Assembly (NCBI GenBank): GCA_900472605.1
Contig: UCJD01000060.1
Location: 29,871-93,870, forward strand
DNA from: Hyphomicrobiales bacterium
GTDB lineage: Bacteria > Pseudomonadota > Alphaproteobacteria > Rhizobiales > Rhizobiaceae
Reading direction: 5' to 3'
Length of the DNA: 64,000 nt
Numbering within the stretch: position 1 is the first letter of the stretch; the number at the start of each line of letters is the position of its first letter. This document shows, in pieces, positions 24,807-33,337 of the stretch. The notes below the pieces were generated by a model. That model was not told the DNA's origin. It saw nothing but the letters and a program-made list of their open reading frames with translations, and ran no database searches. A program made the position numbers and the translations under genes.

Positions 24807-26185
24807 TGAAAAGACACATTCTGGCCGCCGCCTGTGCACTGGCGCTCTCCATTCCCGCCGCACGCGCGGCCGACGAGACGACGCAGGAGTTCGAGACCGG
24901 GCTTATTCCGTCGCCGCACATCTTCCTGCCGGATGGGGACGTCAAAGGCGCCGTGATGCTGATCTCGGACGCCGCCGGCTGGGGCGACAAGGAAAAGACC
25001 GAAGCCGACCGGCTGGTGGGCGAGGGGGCCGTGGTCATCGGCGTCGATTTCCCGTCCTATATCGATGCTCTGCGCAAATACGACGTCAGCGACAATGACG
25101 GCTGCATCTATCTGGTCTCCGATATCGAGTCGCTCAGCCAGCAGGTGCAGCGCGCCGCCGGCAACAGCCCGTACCACCTGCCTGTTGTGGCCGGCATCGG
25201 CGAGGGCGGGGCGCTGGCGCTGGCGATCGCCGCGCAGACGCCGGATGCAACCATCGGCCAGACGCTGGCGGTCGATCCGCTGGCGGGCATTCCTCTGACG
25301 CAGCAGCTCTGCACACCGGCCAAGAAGAAGACGGTCGGCGAGCGGATGATCTATGGCCTCAGCGACATCGCGCTGCCGGATCCGATCATTGCGGCCTTCA
25401 CGCCCAATGCCAACAAGGATGGGCGCGCGCATGCGGATGAGTTGAAGACGGCGCATGCTGATATCGACATCCGCGAATCCCAGGATGACGCGCAGACGAC
25501 GCTGAGCAGCACGCTCGACGACCTGATCGCCGCATCCGGCAATGCCGACAATCCGCTCGGCCTGCCGCTGACGATCCTCGACGCGAAGCCCGCCTTCGAC
25601 ACGATGGCGATCATCTATTCCGGCGACGGCGGTTGGCGCGATATCGACAAGGAAGTGGGTGCGGCGCTGCAGAAACAGGGCATTCCGGTGGTCGGCGTGG
25701 ATTCGCTGCATTACTTCTGGTCCGAACGCCAGCCGCAGGAAACCGCCGACGATCTTGGGAAAATCATCGAGCTCTACCGCAAGCAGTGGAAGGTCAAGCA
25801 CGTGTTGCTGGTCGGCTATTCCTTCGGCGCCGACGTCGTGCCGGCCGCTTTCTCGCGGCTGAAGCCGGCGGCCAAGAGCACCGTGGCGCAGATCTCGCTG
25901 CTGTCGCTGTCGCACGAGGTGGATTACCAGATCTCCGTCATGGGCTGGCTCGGCGCCAAGACCGAAGGCGCCGGCGGCGACCCCGTGACCGATCTGAAGG
26001 CGGTCGACCCGAAGATCGTCCAGTGCGTCTACGGCAAGGAGGACGATGACGAGGTTGCCTGCCCTGATCTGAAGGACAGCGGCGTCGATGTCATCGCACT
26101 TGCCGGCGATCACCACTTCGACGAAAACTACGCGCTGCTCAGCAAGACCATTGTCGACGGACTGAAGGCGCGGCTGCAGGATTAG
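24803..26185 (+). CDS. acvB: AcvB/AtvA: lysyl-phosphatidylglycerol hydrolase, virulence-associated
   Basis: This 460-residue periplasmic protein has a signal peptide (MMKRHILAAACALALSIPAA, then RA). It has two alpha/beta-hydrolase-like halves; the C-terminal half (about 265-460) is the VirJ-like domain with nucleophile motif GYSFG (Ser340) and a late DHHF histidine (437-438). In Agrobacterium AcvB is needed for virulence and hydrolyses lysyl-phosphatidylglycerol; in R. tropici the homologue AtvA supports acid tolerance. It follows mprF with a 4-base overlap, so the maker and remover of the same lipid are co-expressed. The 3' end overlaps the convergent DinB-like gene by 4 bases. Confidence 0.93.
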   Translation: MMKRHILAAACALALSIPAARAADETTQEFETGLIPSPHIFLPDGDVKGAVMLISDAAGWGDKEKTEADRLVGEGAVVIGVDFPSYIDALRKYDVSDNDGCIYLVSDIESLSQQVQRAAGNSPYHLPVVAGIGEGGALALAIAAQTPDATIGQTLAVDPLAGIPLTQQLCTPAKKKTVGERMIYGLSDIALPDPIIAAFTPNANKDGRAHADELKTAHADIDIRESQDDAQTTLSSTLDDLIAASGNADNPLGLPLTILDAKPAFDTMAIIYSGDGGWRDIDKEVGAALQKQGIPVVGVDSLHYFWSERQPQETADDLGKIIELYRKQWKVKHVLLVGYSFGADVVPAAFSRLKPAAKSTVAQISLLSLSHEVDYQISVMGWLGAKTEGAGGDPVTDLKAVDPKIVQCVYGKEDDDEVACPDLKDSGVDVIALAGDHHFDENYALLSKTIVDGLKARLQD

Positions 26186-26745
26186 TCCATCAGCTTCTCT
26201 TCGCTCCATCCAAGAGCGGCGATCTCGTCGCCCCGGAACCTGGCATCGTCGGCGACAATGAATTCGTCGAGTTGCGGCGGCTTCACGCTGGTGCCCGCCA
26301 GCATGGCATGCACCTGGCCGCGATGATGCGTCTGGTGCTGGAAGAGATGGCTGAGCACATCCTCCATTCGCTCCCGCTGAATGCGTTTGCCGCGATGGAT
26401 GTCGACGGTCGAGACCAGCTTCTGCAGCGACAGCGCGTCGGCGAGCGTTACCAATCTTGCGTCGACGGCGTTCTGTTCGGCGGCAAGGCTTGCGATATCG
26501 GGGCAGGGCTCCTCGACCCCCCATGCCTTCGGCCCCAACATGCCGCCCTCCAGCGCGTCGACATAGAACCAGTCCACCGTGAGGATATGGTTCAGCGTCG
26601 CCTTGATCGACGGGAAGAAGCTGACGCGCGGCGCTTCGAACTCGCCCGGTTGCAGCAGCGCGCAAGCCATGTGCAGGCGATGGTTGGCGAGCGCATTGTT
26701 ATAGGCGAGCTTGCGGAAGGATCTGGTGGGGTCGAAAGCCGTCAC
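26182..26745 (-). CDS. DinB family protein
   Basis: This 187-residue protein is a four-helix bundle of the DinB/YfiT type: an N-terminal FRKLAYNNALANHRLH, a first metal-ligand region NHILTVDWFYVDALEG and a C-terminal LSHLFQHQTHHRGQVHAML with the HQTHHRG triad of histidines. DinB-like proteins bind a divalent metal and may act as thiol-dependent transferases; the substrate is unknown. A GTG start at 26745 is best, with AGGAGGA placed seven bases upstream; an ATG 33 bases further out lies ahead of that site. Confidence 0.88.
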   Translation of the reverse strand: MTAFDPTRSFRKLAYNNALANHRLHMACALLQPGEFEAPRVSFFPSIKATLNHILTVDWFYVDALEGGMLGPKAWGVEEPCPDIASLAAEQNAVDARLVTLADALSLQKLVSTVDIHRGKRIQRERMEDVLSHLFQHQTHHRGQVHAMLAGTSVKPPQLDEFIVADDARFRGDEIAALGWSEEKLMD

Positions 26746-26798
26746 GGCATGTCCTCCTGGTTGCGGCGTCTGGATCATGCGGGCGCTTTACGCTGCCG

Positions 26799-27017
26799 TC
26801 AGCCGGATTTCTTCAGCTCGGAATGACTTTTGAGCACCTTTCCGCCGTCTTGCTGCTCGATCAGATAGGCCGGTTCCTTGCTGCTTGCCTTCCGCTTGAC
26901 CACGGCGCCTTCGATCGTACGCTCGACGTCATCGGTGAAGCTCTCTTTGATCTTGCCGGTCCCGGTTCCTTTTCCCCATTTCCATTCGACATCAGTGCCG
27001 GTGCGGTACTTGTGCAT
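26799..27017 (-). CDS. DUF2945 / hypervirulence-associated TUDOR-domain protein
   Basis: This 72-residue protein begins MHKYRTGTDVEWKWGKGTGT and has the DUF2945 pattern: a small beta barrel with KIKESFTDDVERTIEG, KRKASSKEPAYLIEQQDGG and a C-terminal LKSHSELKK. The family is described as a TUDOR-like small domain; function in bacteria is not established. AAGGAGATCGTC precedes the ATG, an excellent ribosome site. It lies 48 bases after ruvB on the other side, all on the minus strand, so it may be the last gene of the ruv transcript. Confidence 0.82.
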   Translation of the reverse strand: MHKYRTGTDVEWKWGKGTGTGKIKESFTDDVERTIEGAVVKRKASSKEPAYLIEQQDGGKVLKSHSELKKSG

Positions 27018-27065
27018 GACGATCTCCTTTCGAGATTTCAATGCACGAGGCGGATCGCGGTTCCC

Positions 27066-28106
27066 TCACTCGTCCTGCTGGAACAGGCGGAACTGGGCGG
27101 CTTCGAGATCTTTCGGCGGTTGCATGCCGAGATGCTTCCAGGCGGTCGCCGTCAGCACGCGGCCGCGCGGGGTGCGCTGGATGAAGCCCTGCTGGATCAT
27201 GTAGGGCTCGATGATATCCTCGATCGCGTCGCGCGGTTCGGAAAGCCCGGCTGCGATCGTCTCGATGCCGACGGGGCCGCCGCCGAAATTCACCGCGATC
27301 ATGTTGAGATAGCGCTTGTCGAGCTGATCGAGGCCGAGATTGTCGACCAGAAGCCGGGTCAGCGCCTCGTCGGCGATCTCGCGGGTAACGGCTTCTGCCC
27401 TGGCGACTTCGGCGAAATCGCGGACGCGACGCAGAAGACGGCCGGCGATGCGGGGCGTGCCGCGGGCGCGCCGGGCGATCTCGCGGGCGCCTTCATCCGT
27501 CATCGGCAGGTTCATCAGCCGTGCGCCGCGGCGCACGATCAGTTCCAGTTCGTCGACGGTGTAGAAGGACAGGCGCACCGGGATGCCGAAGCGATCGCGC
27601 AGCGGCGTTGTCAAGAGACCGAGGCGGGTCGTGGCTGCGACGAGCGTGAATTTCGAAAGGTCGATCTTCACCGAGCGGGCGGCCGGGCCTTCGCCGATGA
27701 TGAGGTCGAGCTGGAAGTCTTCCATGGCCGGATAGAGAATTTCTTCGACGGCGGGGCTGAGGCGATGGATCTCGTCGATGAAGAGCACGTCGCGCTCCTC
27801 GAGATTGGTGAGCAGGGCTGCAAGATCGCCGGCCTTGGCGATGACTGGGCCCGACGTCGAGCGGAAATTGACGCCGAGCTCCTTGGCCATGATCTGCGCC
27901 AGGGTCGTCTTGCCGAGGCCGGGTGGGCCGACGAAGAGGACGTGATCGAGCGCCTCGCCACGGTTCTTCGCGGCCTCGATGAAGATCTTCAGGTTGGCGC
28001 GGGCCTCGGCCTGACCGGTGAACTCGTCGAGCGACTGCGGCCGCAGCGTCGCGTCGAAGTCCTCGCCGCGTTTTTCCGGGGTGATGAGGCGGGCGGTTTC
28101 GGTCAT
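27066..28106 (-). CDS. ruvB: Holliday junction branch migration helicase RuvB
   Basis: This 346-residue AAA+ motor forms hexamers on either side of a RuvA-bound Holliday junction and pulls DNA through. Walker A GPPGLGKT is at residues 60-67, Walker B FIDEIH at 109-114, sensor 1 VAATTRLG near 155, the arginine-finger region DRFGIPVRL near 175 and the C-terminal winged helix (QQGFIQRTPRGR) near 318. The ATG overlaps the TGA of the upstream vapC (28103-28106), so RuvB synthesis is coupled to translation of a toxin gene. Confidence 0.97.
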   Translation of the reverse strand: MTETARLITPEKRGEDFDATLRPQSLDEFTGQAEARANLKIFIEAAKNRGEALDHVLFVGPPGLGKTTLAQIMAKELGVNFRSTSGPVIAKAGDLAALLTNLEERDVLFIDEIHRLSPAVEEILYPAMEDFQLDLIIGEGPAARSVKIDLSKFTLVAATTRLGLLTTPLRDRFGIPVRLSFYTVDELELIVRRGARLMNLPMTDEGAREIARRARGTPRIAGRLLRRVRDFAEVARAEAVTREIADEALTRLLVDNLGLDQLDKRYLNMIAVNFGGGPVGIETIAAGLSEPRDAIEDIIEPYMIQQGFIQRTPRGRVLTATAWKHLGMQPPKDLEAAQFRLFQQDE

Positions 28107-28501
28107 GCGAGAAGTTCCATTCCGGGAATTTTGCGGGCGGCCTTGCGGTCGAAGGTAAGGGTTCTGGTGCAGCCCGCATCAGCGGCGGCCCAGACAACAA
28201 GATAATCCGCGATATCGGCGATCGGCCGGGATGCGTCGGCGGTCAAAAGCTTCAACTCCTTCGAATGCTCGATAAGGATTTCATCCGCTTCCGCAAGCTG
28301 CGCCAATACGGTGGCGATCTCGGGCTTGGAGTAACCAAGACGTCTGTTGAGCAACCAGATGGTTTCAGCGAGCACGACTGCGCTGACATATGCAGGATCG
28401 TCAGCGGTTCGTTCGGACATGAATTGCCGCGCCATCACGCCTTGCGCCGGCTCGTCGTCAAGAAGAAACCGCAGCAGGATGTTCGTGTCGATCCCGATCA
28501 T
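28103..28501 (-). CDS. VapC-like PIN-domain toxin between ruvA and ruvB
   Basis: This 132-residue PIN-domain ribonuclease has catalytic acids in MIGIDTNILLRF (Asp5), VVLAETIWLL (Glu46) and ADIADYLVVWAA plus TLTFDRKA near the end. VapC toxins cleave tRNA or rRNA. Its start overlaps the stop of the AbrB-type partner gene by four bases, and its own stop overlaps the ruvB start. The fold and motif set look intact, so the toxin is probably functional. It is placed inside the normally compact ruv operon. Confidence 0.9.
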   Translation of the reverse strand: MIGIDTNILLRFLLDDEPAQGVMARQFMSERTADDPAYVSAVVLAETIWLLNRRLGYSKPEIATVLAQLAEADEILIEHSKELKLLTADASRPIADIADYLVVWAAADAGCTRTLTFDRKAARKIPGMELLA

Positions 28502-28800
28502 TTACGACCTTCTCGCCATTCCCGCTGAATACGCTCCTCGTCCTCGGCCACCGCGTCCATGATGGCGTCATCAATGTCCTCTAAGCTCAAGCTCAGGCCA
28601 TTGGGAGGCTTGCCGAGAATTCCTGCAAAATCCATCAGTCGCTTTGTTGCCGGTATGGAAGCGCGCTTTGGTGTCGCCAACAGTTTGCCGTCTTCAACCG
28701 TTAGGTAGAATTCAGTGCCCGGCGCTATATCCAGCTTGTCCTGGATGCCCTTAGGGATGGTCAGCTGTCCTTTCGAACTCAATTTTGTCAAAGCGCTCAT
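28498..28800 (-). CDS. AbrB/MazE-type antitoxin of the ruvA-ruvB module
   Basis: This 100-residue protein opens with the swapped-hairpin AbrB DNA-binding motif (TKLSSKGQLTIPKGIQDKL, then IAPGTEFYLTVEDGKLLATP), followed by a variable C-terminal toxin-binding tail (SLEDIDDAIMDAVAEDEERI). The ATG at 28800 is preceded by AGAGGCTTC; longer frames upstream are shadow extension. The complex should bind the module promoter, located in the 58-base gap after ruvA. It therefore offers an internal, autoregulated promoter upstream of vapC and ruvB. Confidence 0.9.
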   Translation of the reverse strand: MSALTKLSSKGQLTIPKGIQDKLDIAPGTEFYLTVEDGKLLATPKRASIPATKRLMDFAGILGKPPNGLSLSLEDIDDAIMDAVAEDEERIQREWREGRK

Positions 28801-28858
28801 GTTGAAGCCTCTTTCGGTCGAGTGCATCAATAGTAGTTGCAAACCTGCTTCCCGCCAA

Positions 28859-29476
28859 TCACCGCGACAACTCCTTCAGCCCCAAGCGGATCAGCTTGGC
28901 GCTGTCTGCGCCTTCACCTGCCGTCTTCATCGCGGCCGCAACGGCGTTTGCGGCCTGATCTCTGCTGTAGCCGAGATTGGTCAGCGCCGAGACCGCGTCG
29001 GCAACCGGCGCGGAGGCGACGCCTTCGCCGAGTTCCTGCTTGAGGCCGATATTGGCCGAGGCCTCGCCGGCGAAGGCCGGGGCCTTGTTCTTCAGTTCGG
29101 TGACGATGCGCACCGCGACCTTGGGGCCGACGCCGTTGGCGCGTGAGATCGACGTCTTGTCCTGCAGGGCGATGGCGTTGGCGATTTCACCTGGCGTCAA
29201 GGTAGAGAGAATGGCGAGCGCCACCTTGGCGCCGACGCCCTGGACGCTCTGCAGCAGGTTGAACCAGTCGCGCTCAAGTGCTGTCATGAAGCCGAAGAGC
29301 TTCAGTTGGTCTTCGCGCACATAGGTCTCGATGAAGAGAATGCAGGCCTCGCCCACCGAGCCAATGCGCGACAGGGTGCGCGCCGAGCAATGCGCGACGT
29401 AGCAGACGCCGTGCACGTCGACGAGCACATAGTCGTCGCCGATTTCGTCGATTGTGCCTTTGAGCTTGCCGATCAT
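28859..29476 (-). CDS. ruvA: Holliday junction protein RuvA
   Basis: This 205-residue protein forms tetramers that grip the four-way junction and load RuvB. Marks: MIGKLKGTIDEIGDDYVLVD OB-fold start, YVREDQLKLFGF near 70, helix-hairpin-helix segments QSVQGVGAKVALAIL and ANGVGPKVAVRIV, and a C-terminal RuvB-binding domain (ALTNLGYSRDQAANAVAAA). It starts 23 bases after the stop of the upstream vapC gene and is followed by an AbrB-VapC module. Confidence 0.96.
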   Translation of the reverse strand: MIGKLKGTIDEIGDDYVLVDVHGVCYVAHCSARTLSRIGSVGEACILFIETYVREDQLKLFGFMTALERDWFNLLQSVQGVGAKVALAILSTLTPGEIANAIALQDKTSISRANGVGPKVAVRIVTELKNKAPAFAGEASANIGLKQELGEGVASAPVADAVSALTNLGYSRDQAANAVAAAMKTAGEGADSAKLIRLGLKELSR

Positions 29477-29499
29477 GATTGGGGTCCGCCAGTGGGAGT

Positions 29500-29916
29500 T
29501 CAGATGGGATGGGTTTCGGGCGTGATGAGGTCGAGCGCCGGGAAATAGGACCGGTATCCCTTGGGGTCCCGTGTCAGAACGGTATAGCCGCGTATCGCCG
29601 CATGCGCGCCGATCAGGAAGTCGGGCAGAATCCGGTCGCGCCCGCCACCCGACTTACGATAGATGCGAAAGGCTGCGGCCGCCGCGAACGCCGCAGGCCA
29701 AGGTAGGTTCTCGCGCCGGAATTCGTCCTGCGGCAAGAGGCGGTCAACCTCGTCCATGTCACGATAGCGCACGGAAAATTCGGCATATATAATCGGGTTG
29801 ATCAAAACTGGTCCGTTCCTGAAAGCTGTAAACACGCGTTGGCGCGACCAGCCATGCCAGTCGGATGTCGGTACGGAGAGATCGACGAGAACGTTGGTAT
29901 CAATCAATGTGGGCAT
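29500..29916 (-). CDS. VapC-like PIN-domain toxin between ruvC and ruvA
   Basis: This 138-residue PIN protein has MPTLIDTNVLVDL (Asp6), INPIIYAEFSVRY with a glutamate near 44, DFLIGAHAAI with an aspartate near 98 and VLTRDPKGYRSYF. These give the four-acid active site of VapC ribonucleases. Its start codon overlaps the stop of its AbrB partner (TGATG). It is clearly different in sequence from the PIN protein next to ruvB, so the two modules are not a recent duplication. Confidence 0.9.
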   Translation of the reverse strand: MPTLIDTNVLVDLSVPTSDWHGWSRQRVFTAFRNGPVLINPIIYAEFSVRYRDMDEVDRLLPQDEFRRENLPWPAAFAAAAAFRIYRKSGGGRDRILPDFLIGAHAAIRGYTVLTRDPKGYRSYFPALDLITPETHPI

Positions 29917-30167
29917 CAGCGATCCCGCGTCATCGACATCAGCGCTTCGGCGTCGATCGTCTGGTCGCCGGTGCCTTCTAAACGATCGAGCGCATTCATG
30001 AACCGATCCAGCCGGCCGCGATCCTCGAGTTCCTGCTTGCCATTCTTTGGCGCGATCACCAACTTTCCGCCCTCTACGGAAAAGATCACTTCGCTGTTCA
30101 ACTCGATGCCGGCGAGTTCTCGCAGGTCGCGCGGAATGGTGACTTGGCCTTTCGAGGTGACGCGCAT
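29916..30167 (-). CDS. AbrB-type antitoxin between ruvC and ruvA
   Basis: This 83-residue protein has the AbrB/SpoVT start MRVTSKGQVTIPRDLRELAG, then SEVIFSVEGGKLVIAPK. The C-terminal part (GRLDRFMNALDRLEGTG and DAEALMSMTR) should bind the PIN toxin. An AAGGAGCAAG sequence precedes the ATG, and the 61-base gap after ruvC may contain its promoter and operator. It is the first gene of the second TA module in the ruv cluster. Confidence 0.9.
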   Translation of the reverse strand: MRVTSKGQVTIPRDLRELAGIELNSEVIFSVEGGKLVIAPKNGKQELEDRGRLDRFMNALDRLEGTGDQTIDAEALMSMTRDR

Positions 30168-30228
30168 CGGCTTGCTCCTTCAGTGCCGGTAAGAATTATC
30201 ATTACCGCCAGAACAAGTCAAGAACAAG

Positions 30229-30741
30229 CTACCCGGCCAGCGCGGCCATGCGCATGCGGGCGCCGCCGCGGTTGTGGGCGTGGCAGATGGCGATGGCGAG
30301 TGCGTCGGCGGCGTCGTCGCCCTTGAACTCGGCCTTCGGCATCAGGATCTTCAGCATCATGTGGATCTGCTTCTTCTCGGCGTGGCCGACGCCGATGACG
30401 GCCTTCTTCACCGCGTTCGGCGCGTACTCGGCGACCTGCAGGCCGGCGCGGGCGGGAACCAGCATGGCGATGCCGCGGGCCTGCCCAAGCTTCAGTGTCG
30501 CCACGGCGTCCTTGTTGACGAAGGTCTGCTCGACGGCGGCTTCGTCCGGCTGGTGGCTGTGGACGACGTCGGCGAGGCCGTCATGCAGCTGGCAAAGGCG
30601 CGAGGCGAGATCCATGTCGCCATCGGATGTCACGGTGCCGGAGGCGACGAAGCGCAGCGAATTGCCCAAGGTCTCGATGACGCCCCAGCCGGTGCGGCGC
30701 AGGCCGGGGTCGATGCCGATGATACGAATCGCGCTTTGCAT
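30229..30741 (-). CDS. ruvC: Crossover junction endodeoxyribonuclease RuvC
   Basis: This 170-residue resolvase cuts Holliday junctions. The RNase H fold shows MQSAIRIIGIDPGLRRTGWG with catalytic Asp11, AAVEQTFVNKD with a catalytic glutamate near 69, and the late acidic pair in GDDAADALAIAICHAH near 143-146. Length is normal. It heads the interrupted ruvCAB group. In many alphaproteobacteria yebC lies directly upstream; here about 8 kb with seven other genes separates them. Confidence 0.96.
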   Translation of the reverse strand: MQSAIRIIGIDPGLRRTGWGVIETLGNSLRFVASGTVTSDGDMDLASRLCQLHDGLADVVHSHQPDEAAVEQTFVNKDAVATLKLGQARGIAMLVPARAGLQVAEYAPNAVKKAVIGVGHAEKKQIHMMLKILMPKAEFKGDDAADALAIAICHAHNRGGARMRMAALAG

Positions 30742-30982
30742 GCGATAATCCTATTGCAGATCAGCGATAACTGCCACCGATATGTGAACAAAACAAAAAC
30801 ATCCCGGTGTTTTTGATGCTGCCCATTTACGTGAATTTAAATTCCCTCGGTAACTTATGATCCACAAGAGATGAGAGGAGCCAGCTTTTTCGAGCGAAGG
30901 TTCCCCGTGTTCTGTTTTCAGGCCTGCCTGTGTGGCGCGAGCCCGCCGGTATCAGCCGTTCCGGAAGGGGTTCGAGTTTTCC

Positions 30983-33295
30983 ATGGTTCAGAAATTCCAG
31001 TCGCTGTCCTTCAAGGTCATTGCTACTTTCATTCTGCTTACGGCGCTGTCGATCGCCGCCATCAACTGTCTCGCCTATTTCGCCAGCAGCCGCATTTCCG
31101 GCGAGCAGGCGCTGAAGGCCAAGGAGAGCGTGCTGATCTTTCGCGGCGACATGCTGCATGATCAGTTGGCCCAGCTGGAAAACCAGGCCAATTCGATTGC
31201 CCGCATCGAGGCGCTGCAGATGTCGATCACCAGCCTGAAGAGCGGCTGGAAGACCATCGAGAAAACGTCGGGCGATGCGCGCGCCGAGCTCAAGAAGGTG
31301 TTCATATCAGATAATCCGAACCCCGCCGGCGAGCGCGAGAAGCTGGTGAAGCCGGATGCGCCGAGTGGCTTCTATTATTCCAACCATGAGAAGACCCAGG
31401 GCGAGGTGGCGCGCGATCTGCAGAACACCCCCTTCAGCGACCTCCTGATCGCCGATCTCGACGGTTTCGTGCTCTATACCTACAAGAAGAACGACGACTT
31501 CGCCGAGAACCTGAAGTCGGACGCGTGGAAATCGACGGGCGCCGGCCTTGCCTTCGCCAAGGCGATCGAAAACACCGCCAAGGCAACCGATGATGGCGCG
31601 CCCGCCGGCTTCTCCGGCCTGCGGGTGGATGCGAACGGCGCGTCGGCGATCTTTTATGCCGTGCCTGTCGTCAAGCTCGGCCAGCCGAAGGGCGTGATGC
31701 TGTTTAGGGTGCGCGATGATGTCGTGGCCAGCATCCTGTCCAAGGGCATCGTTGCCGGCAGCACCGCGCAGGCGGCGATTGTTTCGGAAGACGGGTCGGC
31801 GGTGACGGTCAACGAAGCCGGCCGACTGGCAACGCTCGATACGGCGCCCTTCACCTTCCTGACAGGTGCTTTCGCCAATCCTGCGATGTCGGTCAGCGAT
31901 TTCAGCCGTGCCGATGGCGCCGCGCGTGCGTACATGAAGCCCGTCGATTATCAGGGTGCGCGCTATCTGGTGGTCGAGAGCATGCGTCTCAGCGAGATCA
32001 ATGCCGGCTCGCTTGAGATCGCGATGCTGTTGACGATGATCGGCTGCGGTGTGCTGGTCGTGATGGCAATTGCGACGGGTATCATCACCAAGATGCTGTT
32101 TTCGCCGCTCGCCAAGCTTGCCGGTGTTACCCGCGCGGTGGCCGATGGCGATCTGGATGTCGAGATCGGCAGCCAGAACCGCCATGACGAGATCGGCACG
32201 ATGGCCAAGGCGCTTGCCCGTTTCAAGCAGTCGCTCATCGATAGCCGCACGCTGGAAGCAGCCAGCGTCGAGACGCGCGAACGCGCCGATCGCGACCGCC
32301 AGCAGCATATGGCCGAGCGCGAGGCGGAGGCGAGGACGCTGCAGGAGGTGGTCGAGGCGATCGACGAAGGTCTGCTGCACCTGGCGAATGGCGATCTTGC
32401 CTACCAGATCGACCGCCGCTTCCCGAACGAGCTGGAGGGGCTGCGCCACAATTTCAATCAGGCGCTGGCAACGCTGAGCGACACGATGACGGCGATCGGC
32501 GGCAATTCGGCGGCGGTGCGCGCCGGCTCGGAAGAAATGCGCGCCGGTTCGGACGATCTTGCCGGTCGCACCGAGCGGCAGGCGGCGTCGATCACCGAGA
32601 CGGCAAGCGCCATCGATGCGATCACCCAGTCGGTGCGCTCGCAGCTCGCGCGCGCCGAAGAGGCCGAGCGGATCGCCCGCGACGCCAAGCATGAAACATC
32701 GGGTTCGAGCCAGATCATGCGCGATACGATCGCGGCGATGGAGGCGATCCAGGCATCGTCGCGGCAGATCAACTCGATCATTTCTGTCATCGATTCCATC
32801 GCCTTCCAGACCAATCTGCTGGCGCTCAATGCCGGCGTCGAGGCGGCGCGCGCCGGCGACGCGGGCAAGGGCTTTGCTGTCGTTGCCCAGGAAGTGCGCG
32901 AGCTTGCCCAGCGTTCGTCGGGTGCAGCCAAGGAGATCTCACATCTCTTGCAGAAATCCACGCATGAGGTCGAGGCCGGCGTCTCGCTGGTCGAGCGGGC
33001 AGGCGTGGCTCTGACAGGTATCGGCGGTCATGTCGAGGCGATCAACGGCCGGATCAGCGAGATCATGGACGCCACGCGCGACGAGGCGGAGACCCTGCGC
33101 CAGATCAACAGCGCGGTCGCAGAGCTCGATCAGATGACGCAGCAGAACGCGGCGATGGTCGAGCAAAACACCGCCGCCATCCATCTGCTTGCCACCGAAG
33201 CCGTGGAAATGGACCGCCAGCTTGCCAATTTCACGCTGGCGCAGGGCGAACATCAGCACAGCGCCGAGGTGCATGTGCTGCGTCGACATCGATAA
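30983..33295 (+). CDS. Methyl-accepting chemotaxis protein
   Basis: This 770-residue transmembrane receptor has a first helix at about residues 8-32, a periplasmic sensory region of about 310 residues, a second helix near 346-370, then HAMP segments (LAGVTRAVADGDLDVEIG) and a cytoplasmic signalling domain. The conserved hairpin tip SIAFQTNLLALNAGVEAARA, then GDAGKGFAVVAQEVRELAQR, is near 608-648. It controls CheA and so flagellar motion. The ligand is unknown. It has no CheB/CheR pentapeptide tail. The ATG at 30983 gives a normal N-terminal helix; a GTG 51 bases upstream is less likely. Confidence 0.93.
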   Translation: MVQKFQSLSFKVIATFILLTALSIAAINCLAYFASSRISGEQALKAKESVLIFRGDMLHDQLAQLENQANSIARIEALQMSITSLKSGWKTIEKTSGDARAELKKVFISDNPNPAGEREKLVKPDAPSGFYYSNHEKTQGEVARDLQNTPFSDLLIADLDGFVLYTYKKNDDFAENLKSDAWKSTGAGLAFAKAIENTAKATDDGAPAGFSGLRVDANGASAIFYAVPVVKLGQPKGVMLFRVRDDVVASILSKGIVAGSTAQAAIVSEDGSAVTVNEAGRLATLDTAPFTFLTGAFANPAMSVSDFSRADGAARAYMKPVDYQGARYLVVESMRLSEINAGSLEIAMLLTMIGCGVLVVMAIATGIITKMLFSPLAKLAGVTRAVADGDLDVEIGSQNRHDEIGTMAKALARFKQSLIDSRTLEAASVETRERADRDRQQHMAEREAEARTLQEVVEAIDEGLLHLANGDLAYQIDRRFPNELEGLRHNFNQALATLSDTMTAIGGNSAAVRAGSEEMRAGSDDLAGRTERQAASITETASAIDAITQSVRSQLARAEEAERIARDAKHETSGSSQIMRDTIAAMEAIQASSRQINSIISVIDSIAFQTNLLALNAGVEAARAGDAGKGFAVVAQEVRELAQRSSGAAKEISHLLQKSTHEVEAGVSLVERAGVALTGIGGHVEAINGRISEIMDATRDEAETLRQINSAVAELDQMTQQNAAMVEQNTAAIHLLATEAVEMDRQLANFTLAQGEHQHSAEVHVLRRHR

Positions 33296-33309
33296 GATAC
33301 GCGTCTGCA

Positions 33310-33337
33310 CCGCCGCTTCTCACGGCTGAAGCGGCGG
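33310..33337 (+). terminator. Hairpin after the chemotaxis receptor gene
   Basis: A 9-bp stem CCGCCGCTT / AAGCGGCGG with a 10-base loop begins 14 bases past the stop. There is no T run, so termination may be partial. Confidence 0.5.

Noticed and set aside
23322..24863. Minus-strand frame of 513 codons opposite mprF
   Set aside because: Antisense shadow; composition typical of reverse-frame GC-rich coding DNA and no recognisable domain.
24710..26665. Minus-strand frame of 651 codons opposite acvB
   Set aside because: Antisense shadow spanning acvB and extending into the DinB gene in another frame; no domain.
32939..33310. Minus-strand frame of 123 codons at the end of the chemotaxis gene
   Set aside because: Entirely antisense to the conserved signalling domain; composition is a frame shadow.
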